Shown: positions 31,466 through 41,973, numbered from the stretch's first letter. The stretch: DNA of 64,000 nt from Vibrio alfacsensis (GCF_003544875.1 NZ_CP032093.1:2976001-3040000), one strand, 5' to 3'. Program-made: numbers and translations. Notes: a model not told the origin generated them from the letters alone.

Positions 31466-32512
31466 GTGGATACCAGTCTCTCTAGCGCTATTCTCGATAA
31501 CATGGTGACAGCAACGTTAATTCTTGATGATGAGTTAGCGATTCGCTTTGCTAATCCTGCTGCGGAATTGTTGTTTTCACAAAGCGCTAAACGCATTGTC
31601 GATCAGTCGCTATCCCAACTCATTCAACACGCCTCCATGGATTTAGCACTCCTGACTCAGCCTCTGCAAAGCGGCCAAAGCATTACCGACAGTGATGTCA
31701 CCTTTGTGGTTGATGGACGCCCGTTGATGCTGGAAGTCACCGTTAGTCCGCTCACTTGGCAAAAGAAACTGATGTTACTTGTCGAGATGCGCAAGATTGA
31801 TCAACAGCGCCGTCTGACTCAAGAGCTTAACCAACACGCCCAGCAACAAGCAGCGAAGCTTTTGGTTCGGGGACTTGCCCATGAAATCAAAAACCCGCTG
31901 GGAGGATTGCGAGGCGCAGCGCAGCTGTTAGAAAAGATGCTGCCCGATCCGTCGCTGACGGAATACACCCATATCATCATTGAACAAGCTGACCGATTAC
32001 GAGCGCTGGTTGATCGCCTATTGGGCCCACAAAAGCCGGGAAAGAAAAGCGAAGAGAATCTTCACCAAGTTTTGGAAAAAGTTCGCCAACTGGTTGAGTT
32101 GGAGTCACAACATAGTGTCGTGATTGAACGAGATTACGATCCAAGCTTGCCAGAAATATTGATGGATGCCGATCAAATCGAGCAAGCCATGCTTAATATC
32201 GTCAGTAACGCAGCGCAGATTCTTTCTCGCCAAGAGCATGGAAAAATCACAATTCGCACCAGAACGGTGCACCAAGCGAACATTCATGGCCAGCGTTGTA
32301 AACTCGCGGCTCGCATTGAAATCACTGACAATGGTCCGGGAATACCACCAGAACTACAAGATACCCTGTTCTACCCTATGGTCAGCGGCCGTGAGGGCGG
32401 AACCGGACTCGGACTGTCAATTTCACAAAACTTGATCGACCAGCACAACGGAAAAATAGACGTTGAAAGCTGGCCTGGCCACACCACTTTTACGATTTAT
32501 CTGCCAATCTGA
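31466..32512 (+). CDS. ntrB: Nitrogen regulation sensor kinase/phosphatase NtrB
   Basis: A 348-residue soluble histidine kinase that phosphorylates NtrC under nitrogen limitation and is turned to a phosphatase by PII. N-terminal PAS domain (about 8-115), H-box [12 protein letters not shown] with His139, then the ATPase domain with N box ([10 protein letters not shown]), DNGPGIP and [10 protein letters not shown]. Start is GTG 31466 with AAGGA upstream. Also called glnL. Confidence 0.97.
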   Translation: MDTSLSSAILDNMVTATLILDDELAIRFANPAAELLFSQSAKRIVDQSLSQLIQHASMDLALLTQPLQSGQSITDSDVTFVVDGRPLMLEVTVSPLTWQKKLMLLVEMRKIDQQRRLTQELNQHAQQQAAKLLVRGLAHEIKNPLGGLRGAAQLLEKMLPDPSLTEYTHIIIEQADRLRALVDRLLGPQKPGKKSEENLHQVLEKVRQLVELESQHSVVIERDYDPSLPEILMDADQIEQAMLNIVSNAAQILSRQEHGKITIRTRTVHQANIHGQRCKLAARIEITDNGPGIPPELQDTLFYPMVSGREGGTGLGLSISQNLIDQHNGKIDVESWPGHTTFTIYLPI

Positions 32513-32570
32513 CCCCATTCAATGGATCTGCTATGCGTCAGTTTTCGGCTTTTGCTGCAAGGATTAATTC

Positions 32571-33974
32571 ATGAGTAAAGGATATGTTTGGGTCGTCGAT
32601 GACGACAGTTCAATTCGCTGGGTAATGGAAAAGACCCTCTCCTCCGCAAACATTAAGTGCGAAACCTATGCGGATGGGGAAAGTGTTCTCATGGCTTTAG
32701 AGCGTGAAGTACCTGATGTCCTAGTCTCTGACATTCGCATGCCTGGCATTGATGGCCTAGAACTGCTTAAACAACTGCAACAGAATTACCCCGATTTACC
32801 CGTGATCATCATGACCGCGCATTCGGATCTCGACGCGGCGGTTAATGCGTACCAAAAAGGGGCATTTGAGTATCTACCGAAACCCTTTGATATTGATGAA
32901 ACACTTACACTTGTCGAGCGAGCTATCGCACATAGCCAAGAGAATAAGCGTGAACATTTGCTCCCTGATGATGTGCCAGCGGATACTCCAGAGATCATTG
33001 GTGAAGCGCCTGCAATGCAAGAAGTGTTTCGTGCCATTGGCCGACTATCTCGCTCATCAATCTCAGTATTAATTAACGGCGAATCAGGGACGGGTAAAGA
33101 GCTCGTTGCTCATGCATTACATCGCCATAGTCCACGGGCAAATAAACCGTTCATTGCACTCAACATGGCGGCCATTCCAAAAGACTTAATTGAGTCAGAG
33201 CTCTTTGGACATGAAAAAGGCGCATTTACTGGTGCTAATAGTGTCCGTCAAGGGCGCTTTGAACAAGCCAACGGAGGCACCTTATTCTTAGATGAAATCG
33301 GGGACATGCCGTTAGATATTCAAACTCGGTTGTTACGTGTCCTTGCAGATGGGCAGTTCTACCGCGTCGGTGGGCATTCTCCGATCAGTGTAGATGTTCG
33401 GATTGTCGCCGCCACTCACCAAAACTTAGAAAAACTGGTCCACAATGGCGATTTTCGTGAAGACTTGTTTCATCGTCTCAACGTTATTCGCGTGCAGATT
33501 CCCGCTCTTCGTGAGCGTCGACAAGATATCGAAAAGCTGACCCAACACTTCTTAGTGCGTGCCGCTGATGAACTCGGCGTTGAAACCAAAACCCTGCACC
33601 CATCATCCGTTGAGATCCTCAATCGTTTAACTTGGCCGGGGAACGTGCGACAACTGGAAAATATTTGTCGTTGGCTAACCGTAATGGCCAGTGGCAGTGA
33701 AGTCCTTCCAAGTGATTTACCACCAGAGTTACTGGAAGAGAAAAAAATCACGAAAGATTCTGAACATGGCAGTTGGCAAGAGCAATTATCTAAATGGGCG
33801 CGCAGTGCCCTTGCTGAGGGGGATAAAGAACTACTGGCGTACGCTTTGCCAGAGTTTGAACGTATAATGCTCGAAGCGGCACTCGAACATACTAAAGGTC
33901 ATAAACAGGATGCCGCTAAAGTACTAGGTTGGGGACGTAACACCCTTACTCGAAAACTCAAAGAACTGTATTAA
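32571..33974 (+). CDS. ntrC: Nitrogen response regulator NtrC, sigma-54 activator
   Basis: A 467-residue regulator. Receiver domain (1-120) with phospho-acceptor Asp54 (VSDIRMPG). AAA+ domain (about 140-370) with Walker A GESGTGKE and the sigma-54 contact loop GAFTGA. C-terminal Fis-type helix-turn-helix (about 425-467: AAKVLGWGRNTLTRKLKEL). It activates the sigma-54 glnA promoter and probably represses ntrBC through the 31417 operator. Also called glnG. It follows ntrB by 58 bases. Confidence 0.98.
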   Translation: MSKGYVWVVDDDSSIRWVMEKTLSSANIKCETYADGESVLMALEREVPDVLVSDIRMPGIDGLELLKQLQQNYPDLPVIIMTAHSDLDAAVNAYQKGAFEYLPKPFDIDETLTLVERAIAHSQENKREHLLPDDVPADTPEIIGEAPAMQEVFRAIGRLSRSSISVLINGESGTGKELVAHALHRHSPRANKPFIALNMAAIPKDLIESELFGHEKGAFTGANSVRQGRFEQANGGTLFLDEIGDMPLDIQTRLLRVLADGQFYRVGGHSPISVDVRIVAATHQNLEKLVHNGDFREDLFHRLNVIRVQIPALRERRQDIEKLTQHFLVRAADELGVETKTLHPSSVEILNRLTWPGNVRQLENICRWLTVMASGSEVLPSDLPPELLEEKKITKDSEHGSWQEQLSKWARSALAEGDKELLAYALPEFERIMLEAALEHTKGHKQDAAKVLGWGRNTLTRKLKELY

Positions 33975-34087
33975 TACAAAGTACCCAATAATTTGAACAT
34001 TGGTTATCAAGCACGCAACAATATGCTCGCTTGATAGCCAAATTGTCAGTACAATTACGGTACACTGCACCCTAAGTAACTCGACAA

Positions 34088-36633
34088 ATGTCTAATACGA
34101 CGACTCAAATTACATTACGCACTGCTGTACTCATCCCTTTTGTGATGATTTTTTTGCTGGCTATCAGTGTGATTGTTTACGTCCAAAAACAGAGCTACGA
34201 AGACGTCGTAACGGATCTCAGCGACAAGCAGCTATCCGTTCTGACTGAAAGTGTTCACGATCATCTCAATGATTATCTGCGCAAGCCTTTTTCGGCCGTT
34301 ACTTCGCTCGCGCATAACGTCAGTTACCATAACCTTTTCCACCCAAACGATACTCAAGACATTAAAACTTACTTGAGAAGTGCTTTTCAGAACCTTTATC
34401 ACTCTATTCCTCAATTAGATGTCATTGCTTTTGGTTCTCGAACTGGTGATTTTGCAGGTTTCCGCCGTGAGCCTGATGGCAACTATACGCTGATGGTTCA
34501 AGACCATCGCACGAATGGCAATTTGGTCATTTATGGCAATGATAAGATCAGCGACAAGATTCGTACCATCATTGCTGACTATGACCCTCGAACTCGTCCT
34601 TGGTATCAGCCTGTAGCGCATACTAATCAAGCTCGATGGTCTCCCGTCTACCCCAATGCCGATGAACGCCAAGACGTCACCTTATCGGCAATGGCACCAG
34701 TATACGAAAAAGGCATGTTTGCTGGTGTACTCGTGACAGATATCCGCATCAATACATTCAGTATTTTCTTGCGTGAGCTCAAAGCTAACACCAAAGCTTC
34801 GGTTTTCATCATGGATCAAGATCGTCGATTAGTGGCTCATTCAGGACAAGGCAGCGTGATCTCATGGGGAACGAAATTCTCAGATGAAGGCCAACGCTTA
34901 CTGGCATCAGAAAGCCTAGACCCAATGATCCAATTGAATGCGGAGCGGATAGAAAATGTCGACCTATCCAAAAGTGATGCACCGTACACTTTTGAAATCA
35001 ATTTAGATGGTCAACGCATGTTCAGTCGTGTTACGCCTTATCATGATCCGAATGGCCTGACTTGGTTTATTGGCACTTCAATTTCTGAATCAGATTTACT
35101 TGGAACCTTACCAAAAAGTCAGCAAAAAAGTTGGATCGTCGGCGTTTTGTCAGCTTAGTTGGCATTGCGATAGGTTGGGTCATCTTCAACCGCACCACTC
35201 GACCAATAGAAGCCACCGTTGTAGCCGCACAACACCTTGCAAAAGGTGACTGGGATAGTCCCCTGCCTCGCCCTGGCTTTATTTATGAAACCACCATCCT
35301 CGTGAAAACGTTCAATGAGATGGCAAACAACTTAAAAGCCTCATTTAAAGCCCTGCGTGAACAATTGGAGTTTGATTCATTAACACACTTATACAGTCGC
35401 CAAGGCTTAATCGAAATCAGTGAGCATTTAGACTCGCAACACCCGGCTTGTTTGTTCCTCTTTGGCGTCAACAAATTTAGAGATATCAATGATAGCGTAG
35501 GACACCACAACGGTGACCAACTGCTCATTAACATTGCGGAACGATTAAGGCAGCAGCTCCAAGAAGAAGCCATCCTTGCAAGAATTGGCGGAGATGAATT
35601 TGCAATTTTCATCCAAAATATCAATAGTGATGATGACATTCGCTTAATAGAAAGGCGCATACAGCAACTTCTCGCTTCCCCATTCATGCTCGACGGAGAA
35701 ACCGTGGTGATTAAGGTCTCCATGGGCATCGTGCGTACAGATTCTGCACATAATATGAATCTATGGTTACGTAATGCCAGTATCGCTCTTAGCTCCGCGA
35801 AGCAAGATTCACTGACCAATGTGTGCCACTATAGCCCGGAAATGGCGAGCGCATCGAAATACCGCACGCAAATGGTGACAAAAGTTCAAACGGGTATTAA
35901 TAACGGTGAGTTCAAACCTTACTATCAGCCAATCATCGATCTTGCTAGTGGCAACATCTGTGGCGCTGAGGCACTGGCTCGTTGGGATAGTGAGTCCGGT
36001 ATGGTATCACCTTTAGAGTTCATCCCTATCGCAGAAGAAAGCGGGATGATAAAAGCGATTGGGCAGCAAATTTTCTCACAAGCTTGTAACGATACGCGCA
36101 GCGCCATCGACAACAAACAATGGCCGGAAAACTTCCAGCTGCACGTCAACGTATCGGTTAACCAGCTGTCATGCCCTGACTTTGTTGATACCGTCAGACA
36201 AGTACTCGACGAAACTCGACTCCCAGCAAAGAATGTAACCTTAGAAATAACAGAGTCTCGTATCGTTGATAGCGCCCCAACCACGTTAGACAACATCTCT
36301 GCACTCCGTAATATGGGACTAGGTATTGCTATTGATGATTTTGGAACAGGTTATTCGTCCTTGGCCTATCTACATGCGATACCATTTACATGCTTGAAAA
36401 TTGATCGCACATTCATTAATCGCTTATCGAAAGAAAATTTGGATAACTCGGTGGTGGCTGCGATCATTAGAATCACCAAAGGAATAAAAACTACGGTCGT
36501 TGCTGAGGGAGTCGAAACCGCTGCGCAAGCTCAACTGCTGAGCACTCTGGGGTGTGAACAAGTTCAAGGCTTCTATTACAGTCGCCCATTGCCAATTGAA
36601 GAATGGCCAACACATTTGGTGAACATGAAGTAA
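34088..36633 (+). pseudogene. dCACHE-HAMP-GGDEF-EAL cyclic-di-GMP protein, frameshifted in a T-run
   Basis: Two membrane helices flank a periplasmic double-CACHE sensor (about 35-345), followed by HAMP (about 370-425), GGDEF (RIGGDEFAIF) and EAL (GAEALARW, DDFGTGYSS). Both catalytic signatures are intact, so either synthase or phosphodiesterase activity is possible. The frame stops at 35158 inside the second membrane helix. Adding one T to the run 35145-35148 gives SWIVGVFVSLVGIAIGWVIF, a clean helix, and joins both parts into 848 residues. A missing A in 35124-35129 is possible but gives a charged, shorter helix. One missing base; likely a sequence error. I see no strong ribosome site. Confidence 0.9.
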
Positions 36634-36681
36634 AAAAGCGCTGAAATTGCTGTTTTACTGGCCATCTCATACTGACAATAT

Positions 36682-36718
36682 ACCCAACTGTTATTTATAC
36701 TTTATACCCAAGTAACCA
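36682..36718. repeat. Two direct copies of the TACCCAA half-element
   Basis: TACCCAACTG (36681-36690) and TATACCCAAGTAACC (about 36703-36717) resemble one arm of the palindromes at 48005 and 62544, in the 162-base gap before add. Confidence 0.4.
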
Positions 36719-36795
36719 CTTATCTTCCCCATGTATTGTCATTGATAATGTTTGGGCTGAATGCCTGTTTATAACAAACAACCCGGAACGACATA

Positions 36796-37800
36796 ATGAT
36801 AACGAAGAATCTTCCCCTAACAGATTTGCACCGTCACCTTGATGGCAACATCCGCACTAAAACCATTCTGGAACTTGGTCAGCAATTTGGTGTTGCTTTA
36901 CCTGCTTACGATATTGAGTCTTTAACTCCACACGTTCAAATTGTTGAAGCTGAACCATCTCTTGTTGCTTTCCTTTCTAAGCTTGATTGGGGTGTGGCGG
37001 TACTGGGCGATCTAGATGCATGTCGCCGTGTTGCTTACGAAAACGTAGAAGACGCACTGAACGCGCAAATTGACTACGCTGAACTGCGTTTCTCCCCTTA
37101 CTACATGGCGATGAAACACAAACTGCCTATTGCCGGTGTAGTAGAAGCGGTTGTCGATGGTGTTCAAGCGGGCATGCGTGATTTTGGTATCAAGGCAAAC
37201 TTAATCGGTATCATGAGCCGTACGTTTGGAACGGATGCCTGTCAGCAAGAGCTTGATGCTATCCTTAGCCAAAAATCGCACATCGTTGCTGTTGACCTTG
37301 CCGGTGACGAACTTGGTCAGCCTGGTGATCGCTTTGTCTCTCACTTTAAACAAGTGCGTGATGCTGGCCTTAATGTCACCGTACACGCTGGTGAAGCGGC
37401 GGGCGCAGAAAGCATGTGGCAAGCGATCCAAGAGCTTGGGGCAACACGTATCGGCCACGGTGTAAAAGCGATTCACGATCCTAAACTGATGGATTATCTG
37501 GCGGAAAACCGTATTGGTATTGAGTCTTGCCTAACATCGAACTTCCAAACCAGCACGGTTGATTCTCTCGCCAACCACCCGATCAAACAGTTCCTAAAGC
37601 ACGGCGTTCTTGCGTGTCTAAACACTGACGACCCAGCAGTTGAGGGCATCGAGCTACCATACGAGTATGACGTTGCAGCACCAGCAGCAGGTCTAACTCA
37701 AGCGCAGATTCGCCAAGCGCAAATTAACGGTCTTGATCTCGCTTTCCTATCAGATGCAGAGAAAACTGAGCTGAAAGAAAAAGTAAAAGACCGTGCATAA
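36796..37800 (+). CDS. add: Adenosine deaminase
   Basis: A 334-residue zinc enzyme deaminating adenosine and deoxyadenosine in purine salvage. Metal and catalytic motifs: DLHRHLDGN near residue 10, VHAGEAAG (His and catalytic Glu), RIGHGV and CLNTDDPAV. It follows the cyclic-di-GMP gene but is separated by 162 bases and has its own terminator. Confidence 0.97.
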   Translation: MITKNLPLTDLHRHLDGNIRTKTILELGQQFGVALPAYDIESLTPHVQIVEAEPSLVAFLSKLDWGVAVLGDLDACRRVAYENVEDALNAQIDYAELRFSPYYMAMKHKLPIAGVVEAVVDGVQAGMRDFGIKANLIGIMSRTFGTDACQQELDAILSQKSHIVAVDLAGDELGQPGDRFVSHFKQVRDAGLNVTVHAGEAAGAESMWQAIQELGATRIGHGVKAIHDPKLMDYLAENRIGIESCLTSNFQTSTVDSLANHPIKQFLKHGVLACLNTDDPAVEGIELPYEYDVAAPAAGLTQAQIRQAQINGLDLAFLSDAEKTELKEKVKDRA

Positions 37801-37830
37801 GTCATTGCAGTAAAAACAAAAACTTATAAC

Positions 37831-37861
37831 AAAAATGCCAGCAGATGCTGGCATTTTTTAT
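37831..37861. terminator. Bidirectional terminator between add and hemN
   Basis: The stem AAAAATGCCAGC / GCTGGCATTTTTT serves both converging genes. Confidence 0.85.
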
Positions 37862-37881
37862 ATTGAGAAGCGGTTTCAAAC

Positions 37882-39273
37882 TTAAATGACGCGAGAGAAC
37901 TGCTGCTGACGAGCTCTTGCACGTAGGTATTTATCGAAGCACATACAGATGTTACGAATCAATAAACGGCCACGTAGTGTCACGCGAATTTCATTGCCAT
38001 CGACTTCAACTAATTCGTCATCAATGAAAGTTTGCAAAAGCTGTAGGTCTTCTTTGAAATAGTGTTCAAAGTTAACCTTAAATTCTGATTCAATTGCTTT
38101 CTTATCCAACTTGAAGTTACAAATAAGCTGCTTAATCACTTCGCGTCGCAATAAGTCATCAGCATCCAGAGAAACCCCTTTCCATAGTGCATGACGTAAG
38201 TCATTCACTTGTGCATAGTACTTTTTCAGTTCTTTCTGGTTTTGCGCATACGCATCACCAATCATTGAGATCGCTGAAACGCCAAAACCAACTAAGTCAC
38301 ATTCGCCTTGAGTGGTATAGCCTTGGAAATTACGGTGCAAAATACCCTCTCGCTGAGCGACAGCAAGCTCATCATCAGGCATAGCAAAGTGATCCATACC
38401 AATGAACTGGTAACCCGCGCCTGTCAGCGTGGCAATAGTATCCTGCAGGATCGCCATCTTCTCTTCTGCTTGAGGTAAGTCTTCATCTTTGATCTTACGT
38501 TGCGCGGCAAACAACTGTGGCATATGAGCATAGTTAAACACAGACAAACGGCCAGGCTGCATCTCTAACACTTGCTCTAACGTTTTCGCAAAAGACGCTT
38601 TCGTTTGCTTCGGCAAGCCGTAAATTAAGTCAAGGTTCGTTGAGCGGAAACCAAGCGTTTTTGCACGTGCGACCATCGCAAAGATAAATTCTTCGTCTTG
38701 CTCACGGTTTACAAGCTGCTGAACTTCTTTATTGAAATCCTGAACCCCGATACTCAAACGGTTAAAGCCCTCACTACGCAAGTGATCAAGCATCGTCAGC
38801 TCGATTTCACGTGGGTCGACTTCAATACTGATTTCTGCATCCGCGCTGAATGTGAATTCTTGGCGCAGCAAATCCATTACGCGAGTGATTTGCTTTTCAG
38901 ATAGGAATGTTGGTGTACCACCACCAAAATGCAATTGCGTTACTGTACGTCCAACAAGCAATGATGCGCGCTGACGAATCTCATGTTCCAATACATCAAG
39001 ATATTCATCCGCTTTGTGTGAGTGGCGAGTAATGACTTTATTACAGCCGCAGTAGTAGCAAAGCTTATGACAGAACGGAATATGAACGTACAGCGACAGC
39101 GGACGATTTAAGTATTGAGTGCATGCCATATCGTAATCCGAGATGGTAAACGCTTCATGAAACTCCAGTGCTGTTGGGTACGACGTGTAGCGAGGACCGG
39201 AATAGTTGTACTTATCCAATACCGCTTGATCCCAGACAATTTGCTGTTTCGATTCAGTATGTTGATTCGACAT
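37882..39273 (-). CDS. hemN: Oxygen-independent coproporphyrinogen III oxidase
   Basis: A 463-residue radical-SAM enzyme making protoporphyrinogen IX without oxygen. The cluster motif CHKLCYYCGC (CxxxCxxC plus the extra Cys) and GGGTPTFL are present, and the HemN C-terminal domain follows. I chose ATG 39273 because it gives the family N-terminus (QAVLDKYNYSGPRYTSYPTA); an upstream frame to 39444 adds 57 residues not found in the family. E. coli HemN is 457 residues. The neighbour is yihI, as in E. coli. Confidence 0.97.
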   Translation of the reverse strand: MSNQHTESKQQIVWDQAVLDKYNYSGPRYTSYPTALEFHEAFTISDYDMACTQYLNRPLSLYVHIPFCHKLCYYCGCNKVITRHSHKADEYLDVLEHEIRQRASLLVGRTVTQLHFGGGTPTFLSEKQITRVMDLLRQEFTFSADAEISIEVDPREIELTMLDHLRSEGFNRLSIGVQDFNKEVQQLVNREQDEEFIFAMVARAKTLGFRSTNLDLIYGLPKQTKASFAKTLEQVLEMQPGRLSVFNYAHMPQLFAAQRKIKDEDLPQAEEKMAILQDTIATLTGAGYQFIGMDHFAMPDDELAVAQREGILHRNFQGYTTQGECDLVGFGVSAISMIGDAYAQNQKELKKYYAQVNDLRHALWKGVSLDADDLLRREVIKQLICNFKLDKKAIESEFKVNFEHYFKEDLQLLQTFIDDELVEVDGNEIRVTLRGRLLIRNICMCFDKYLRARARQQQFSRVI

Positions 39274-39456
39274 GGTGGTACTTTCCGTAAATGCTAGGGT
39301 GAAATATCTCATCACCCGATACTCAGAGGCCGTTATTCTGCCATACCAAGACGACAACGACGGTAACCGCTCACCGCTTTTTAAGTATAAAACTAAAGAA
39401 GTGCTAGCGTGATCACGATCCCCTATGGCTGTTTGATAAGCCACGGGAGAAAGTAA

Positions 39457-39944
39457 TTAAATCATCTGAATATTGATTTGGTTATTCAGTGGCTGGACGT
39501 TTTTCTGCAACACTTTGAGCTCTTCAACAATCGCATCAGTCAGACGGTTTTCGGCTTTATGACGCGCTAAGTTTTGTTGCATACGCTCTTTCTTGGTCAG
39601 CTTTTGGCGATCTTCGCCACGCGCCATATCTTTTACAACATGGTAAAGCTCTGAAATCGCAGGGTAGGTGGTATCGAAATCAACACGGCCTTCACCCTGG
39701 ACGTAATCCATAATGTTATAGACACGAATGCTGATTTCAGACAAATCACACTGACCTTGAATACCCGCTAGACACAAGGTATGCACATTCTCAAAAATAT
39801 TGGCATTACGTTTATCAATCGCCAATTTTTGTGCTTCAGCTGCAATTCCTTTTGCTTTTTTAATTGAAGCAGAAGGTAACCTGCATAAGAAGCCAGCGCG
39901 ATAATAATCACTGCACCTGCAATCGCTAATAAGGTTACGTTCAT
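39457..39944 (-). pseudogene. DUF2489 family protein, frameshifted in an A-run
   Basis: From ATG 39944 the protein begins MNVTLLAIAGAVIIIALASY (membrane segment about 5-27) and loses frame after LLLQLKK. Adding one base to the T-run 39856-39861 gives AKGIAAEAQKLAIDKRNANI and continues to the stop at 39457, for 162 residues. The cytoplasmic part is helical, with a run of basic residues (RQKLTKKERMQQ). Function unknown; the family occurs next to yihI and hemN in Vibrio. One missing base; probably a sequence error. It starts 7 bases after the yihI stop. Confidence 0.85.
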
Positions 39945-39951
39945 GGATTAC

Positions 39952-40491
39952 TTATCCTTTGTAGTCATCGAAGTTAATACCGTCGAAATCAGCAAGTAGA
40001 TCATCGTCATTACGCGTGCCTTTTGTTGCTGGAGCGGTAAAGTCTTCTTCTTCCGGCTCTAGTAGACCCAATTGGTCCATTAATCTTTCGATACGATCAA
40101 GCTTCTCATCAACATATTGTTGCAAGCCTTTACCTAGGTTTTCACCGGCTTCAATGCGATCCAACAACACGTTCAATTGCGCATCATTTTCTAGCATCTC
40201 TAGCTCTTGCTCAGCAGATAGACGACGATCTTGTTTCGTCATCTTCTTCGCTGGCTCAACAATTAGAGGAATCTTCTTCTTGCTGCCTAGGCGTGGATCA
40301 CGATTTTGTGCAGCCGATTGCTTCTTCTGCTCGTTCACTTCAGAGTTACGGCTACCTTTCTTCAAGCCCTTACGTTTTTTCGCACGCTTGCGTAGGCGAC
40401 CTTCAACGTCAGATTCTGTACGGTTACGAGTGACAACAAACTCAGGTGCGCCTGCTGCACCTGGCTTTCTAGATTTTTTACTACGGCTCAT
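39952..40491 (-). CDS. yihI: Der GTPase-activating protein YihI
   Basis: A 179-residue protein with a very basic N-terminal half (SRSKKSRKPG, RLRKRAKKRKGLKKGSR) and an acidic C-terminal half. YihI stimulates the GTPase of Der (EngA) and so delays ribosome maturation. The core KMTKQDRRLSAEQELEMLEN and the ending DLLADFDGINFDDYKG are typical. The start overlaps the methyltransferase stop by one base. Confidence 0.95.
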   Translation of the reverse strand: MSRSKKSRKPGAAGAPEFVVTRNRTESDVEGRLRKRAKKRKGLKKGSRNSEVNEQKKQSAAQNRDPRLGSKKKIPLIVEPAKKMTKQDRRLSAEQELEMLENDAQLNVLLDRIEAGENLGKGLQQYVDEKLDRIERLMDQLGLLEPEEEDFTAPATKGTRNDDDLLADFDGINFDDYKG

Positions 40492-41129
40492 TACTGGGTT
40501 TTCCTCAGTAAAATTACATCATTACCAATAAATTCGAGTTCGAGCTTATCCCGCTCAGCTAGGAACTGGAACGTCTCATGGCTAAAGAACACCACATGGG
40601 TAGGATCGTTCTTATAATGCCATGATTGAAAGGCTTCTACATCAATGACCATTTTCGTCATCAGGCCTATCCAGCCACCTGGCTTAACTAAATTCAACCA
40701 TTGTTTCCACACCAGATCGGGGTGGTAGAGGTGTTCGATCACCTCTGTTGCTGTCATGAAGTCATACTGCTTTTCTAGCACCGAGGTATCTGGGTGGTAA
40801 TAAAGATCATATAACGCCATGTTGTGCCCTGCTTCTTCTAACATCAAGGAAAGCGTTGGGCCAGGACCACAACCAAAGTCGATTCCATTCGATTGTGGCA
40901 AAATTCGCTCTGCAATTGGATCAGCAATCCGCGCTAAAAAACGTCGGTATCCCATATCTTCTGGGCTGTTCTCATGCAAATCATAGTGAGCTTTTTCGGT
41001 TTCTGCATCCAAACGTTGGTCTGGGTTAACGAACACCAAATTGCACTGTTCACATTGAAGATACTCGCGTCGCTTGTCTTCAAAATAGTGATGAGTGCGC
41101 TGATTCTGGCATAAAGGACAAGTATGCAT
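40491..41129 (-). CDS. Class I SAM-dependent methyltransferase with N-terminal zinc ribbon
   Basis: A 212-residue methyltransferase. Residues 1-35 form a zinc ribbon (CPLC ... CEQC). The SAM motif is IDFGCGPGPTLSLMLEEAGH (about 83-102), and TATEVIEHLYHP follows as motif II. The substrate is unknown; zinc-ribbon methyltransferases of this type act on RNA or small molecules. It is first in a likely operon with yihI and the DUF2489 gene, and follows csrC. Confidence 0.88.
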   Translation of the reverse strand: MHTCPLCQNQRTHHYFEDKRREYLQCEQCNLVFVNPDQRLDAETEKAHYDLHENSPEDMGYRRFLARIADPIAERILPQSNGIDFGCGPGPTLSLMLEEAGHNMALYDLYYHPDTSVLEKQYDFMTATEVIEHLYHPDLVWKQWLNLVKPGGWIGLMTKMVIDVEAFQSWHYKNDPTHVVFFSHETFQFLAERDKLELEFIGNDVILLRKTQ

Positions 41130-41257
41130 GCTGGCTTCCTCAAACAGGGATGCGAAACATACCAGAAAGTAGACCTAGATTGGAGTGTTGCTGGATATTT
41201 TTTCAGCAATTTTTGTTAAAAAAGTTTGATTGTGCTTATTCGTCGCCAAACAGATAT

Positions 41258-41285
41258 AAAAAAAGCGACAGTTAAACTGTCGCTT
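41258..41285 (-). terminator. csrC terminator
   Basis: Minus strand: AAAGCGACAG, loop TTTAA, CTGTCGCTTT, then a run of T. Confidence 0.85.
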
Positions 41286-41614
41286 TCTAAATGCCACCTC
41301 AAGTGGCGAAACTGTGTTGCACACATCTGGTGCACCAAGAATCCTTTTGTTTTTCGTGCTTTCCTTGCCAAAAAGTGTTGTTTTCCATCTTCCTGATGAA
41401 TTTTGGCTATCCTTTCACTTCCTGTTTGCTGAGCTACTTCCTGAGCTTGATCCTTTTCACTGTCTTAACCATCAGACGAGATGACCATCCATATCCGGTA
41501 GACTCCTTGCCTACCTACGTCCCTTTTCCGACTACCAAGCGTCCCTCGCTTGCGTCCTTGGAGACCTAAAATCCATGGTCTGAAACCCTGAGTGCCACTC
41601 CTTGTGAACAGTTG
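41258..41614 (-). ncRNA. csrC: CsrC/CsrB-family sRNA (sequesters CsrA)
   Basis: Read on the minus strand, about 350 bases carry at least thirteen GGA motifs of the AGGA/AGGGA/ATGGA type, for example CACAAGGAG, CCAAGGACG, CGAGGGACG, GCAAGGAG, AAAAGGATC, CTCAGGAAG, AACAGGAAG, ATCAGGAAG, GCAAGGAAAG and AAAAGGATT. It ends in a strong terminator (GCGACAGTT / AACTGTCGC then seven T). Position fits E. coli, where csrC lies between yihA (engB) and yihI. A possible -35 TTGTTG and -10 TAAAGT place the 5' end near 41614, which is uncertain by tens of bases. Open frames in the region are not genes. The VarS/VarA (GacA) activation site is expected upstream, but I could not place it. Confidence 0.87.
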
Positions 41615-41801
41615 CTACTTTACGGATTCTCCAAAAACCAACAACCCACTAAATGAAATAATTCGAGACAATTTTTCACCCACAACAAATAGCATTTATT
41701 ATCATACACTTAAAATTACTCATGAGAAATCGTACAGCATACGCATGGCAAATATCTCACAAAGACCCGAGCGATCTATCTCTTTACTACGCAAAACAGA
41801 A

Positions 41802-41817
41802 TGTGATCTAAATCACT
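41802..41817. promoter_or_regulatory. CRP-like (or FNR-like) dyad
   Basis: TGTGATCTAAATCACT matches TGTGA-N6-TCACA at nine of ten positions, and it also resembles an FNR site. It lies about 190 bases upstream of the csrC 5' end and about 150 bases beyond the cytochrome c4 stop. The rest of the 840-base gap (41130-41969) is csrC, this site and the c4 terminator. Confidence 0.6.
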
Positions 41818-41880
41818 AAAACAATACCTACCCTCACCCAATTTATTTTACAACGCGAGTTAGATATTGAGGCTCCGAAA

Positions 41881-41916
41881 CAAAAATGCCCTGACAATCC
41901 TGTCAGGGCATTTTTG
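41881..41916. terminator. Terminator downstream of cytochrome c4
   Basis: The perfect stem CAAAAATGCCCTGACA / TGTCAGGGCATTTTTG has T-runs both ways. Confidence 0.85.
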
Positions 41917-41946
41917 TTTAACTTTGCTCGAACTATGTAGGGGACA

Positions 41947-41973
41947 TATACTCAAGTAACTTCAATATATTAG
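41947..41973. repeat. Degenerate half of the ACCCAAGT element
   Basis: ATACTCAAGTAACTTCAA resembles one arm of the palindromic repeat, just after cytochrome c4. Confidence 0.35.

Noticed and set aside
35131..36633. A separate gene encoding HAMP-GGDEF-EAL only
   Set aside because: Its only start is an internal TTG without a ribosome site, and the two halves join into one membrane sensor when one T is restored.
40016..40531. 171-codon plus-strand open frame opposite yihI
   Set aside because: It is a shadow of yihI: the Arg/Lys codons of yihI read as Ser/Phe/Leu on the other strand. No ribosome site.
41291..41819. Plus-strand open frames of 92 and 75 codons between the methyltransferase gene and cytochrome c4
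   Set aside because: They lie antisense to or beside the csrC RNA, have no ribosome site, and show odd composition (Phe/Ser/Cys/Pro-rich) that follows from the repeated GGA motifs on the other strand.
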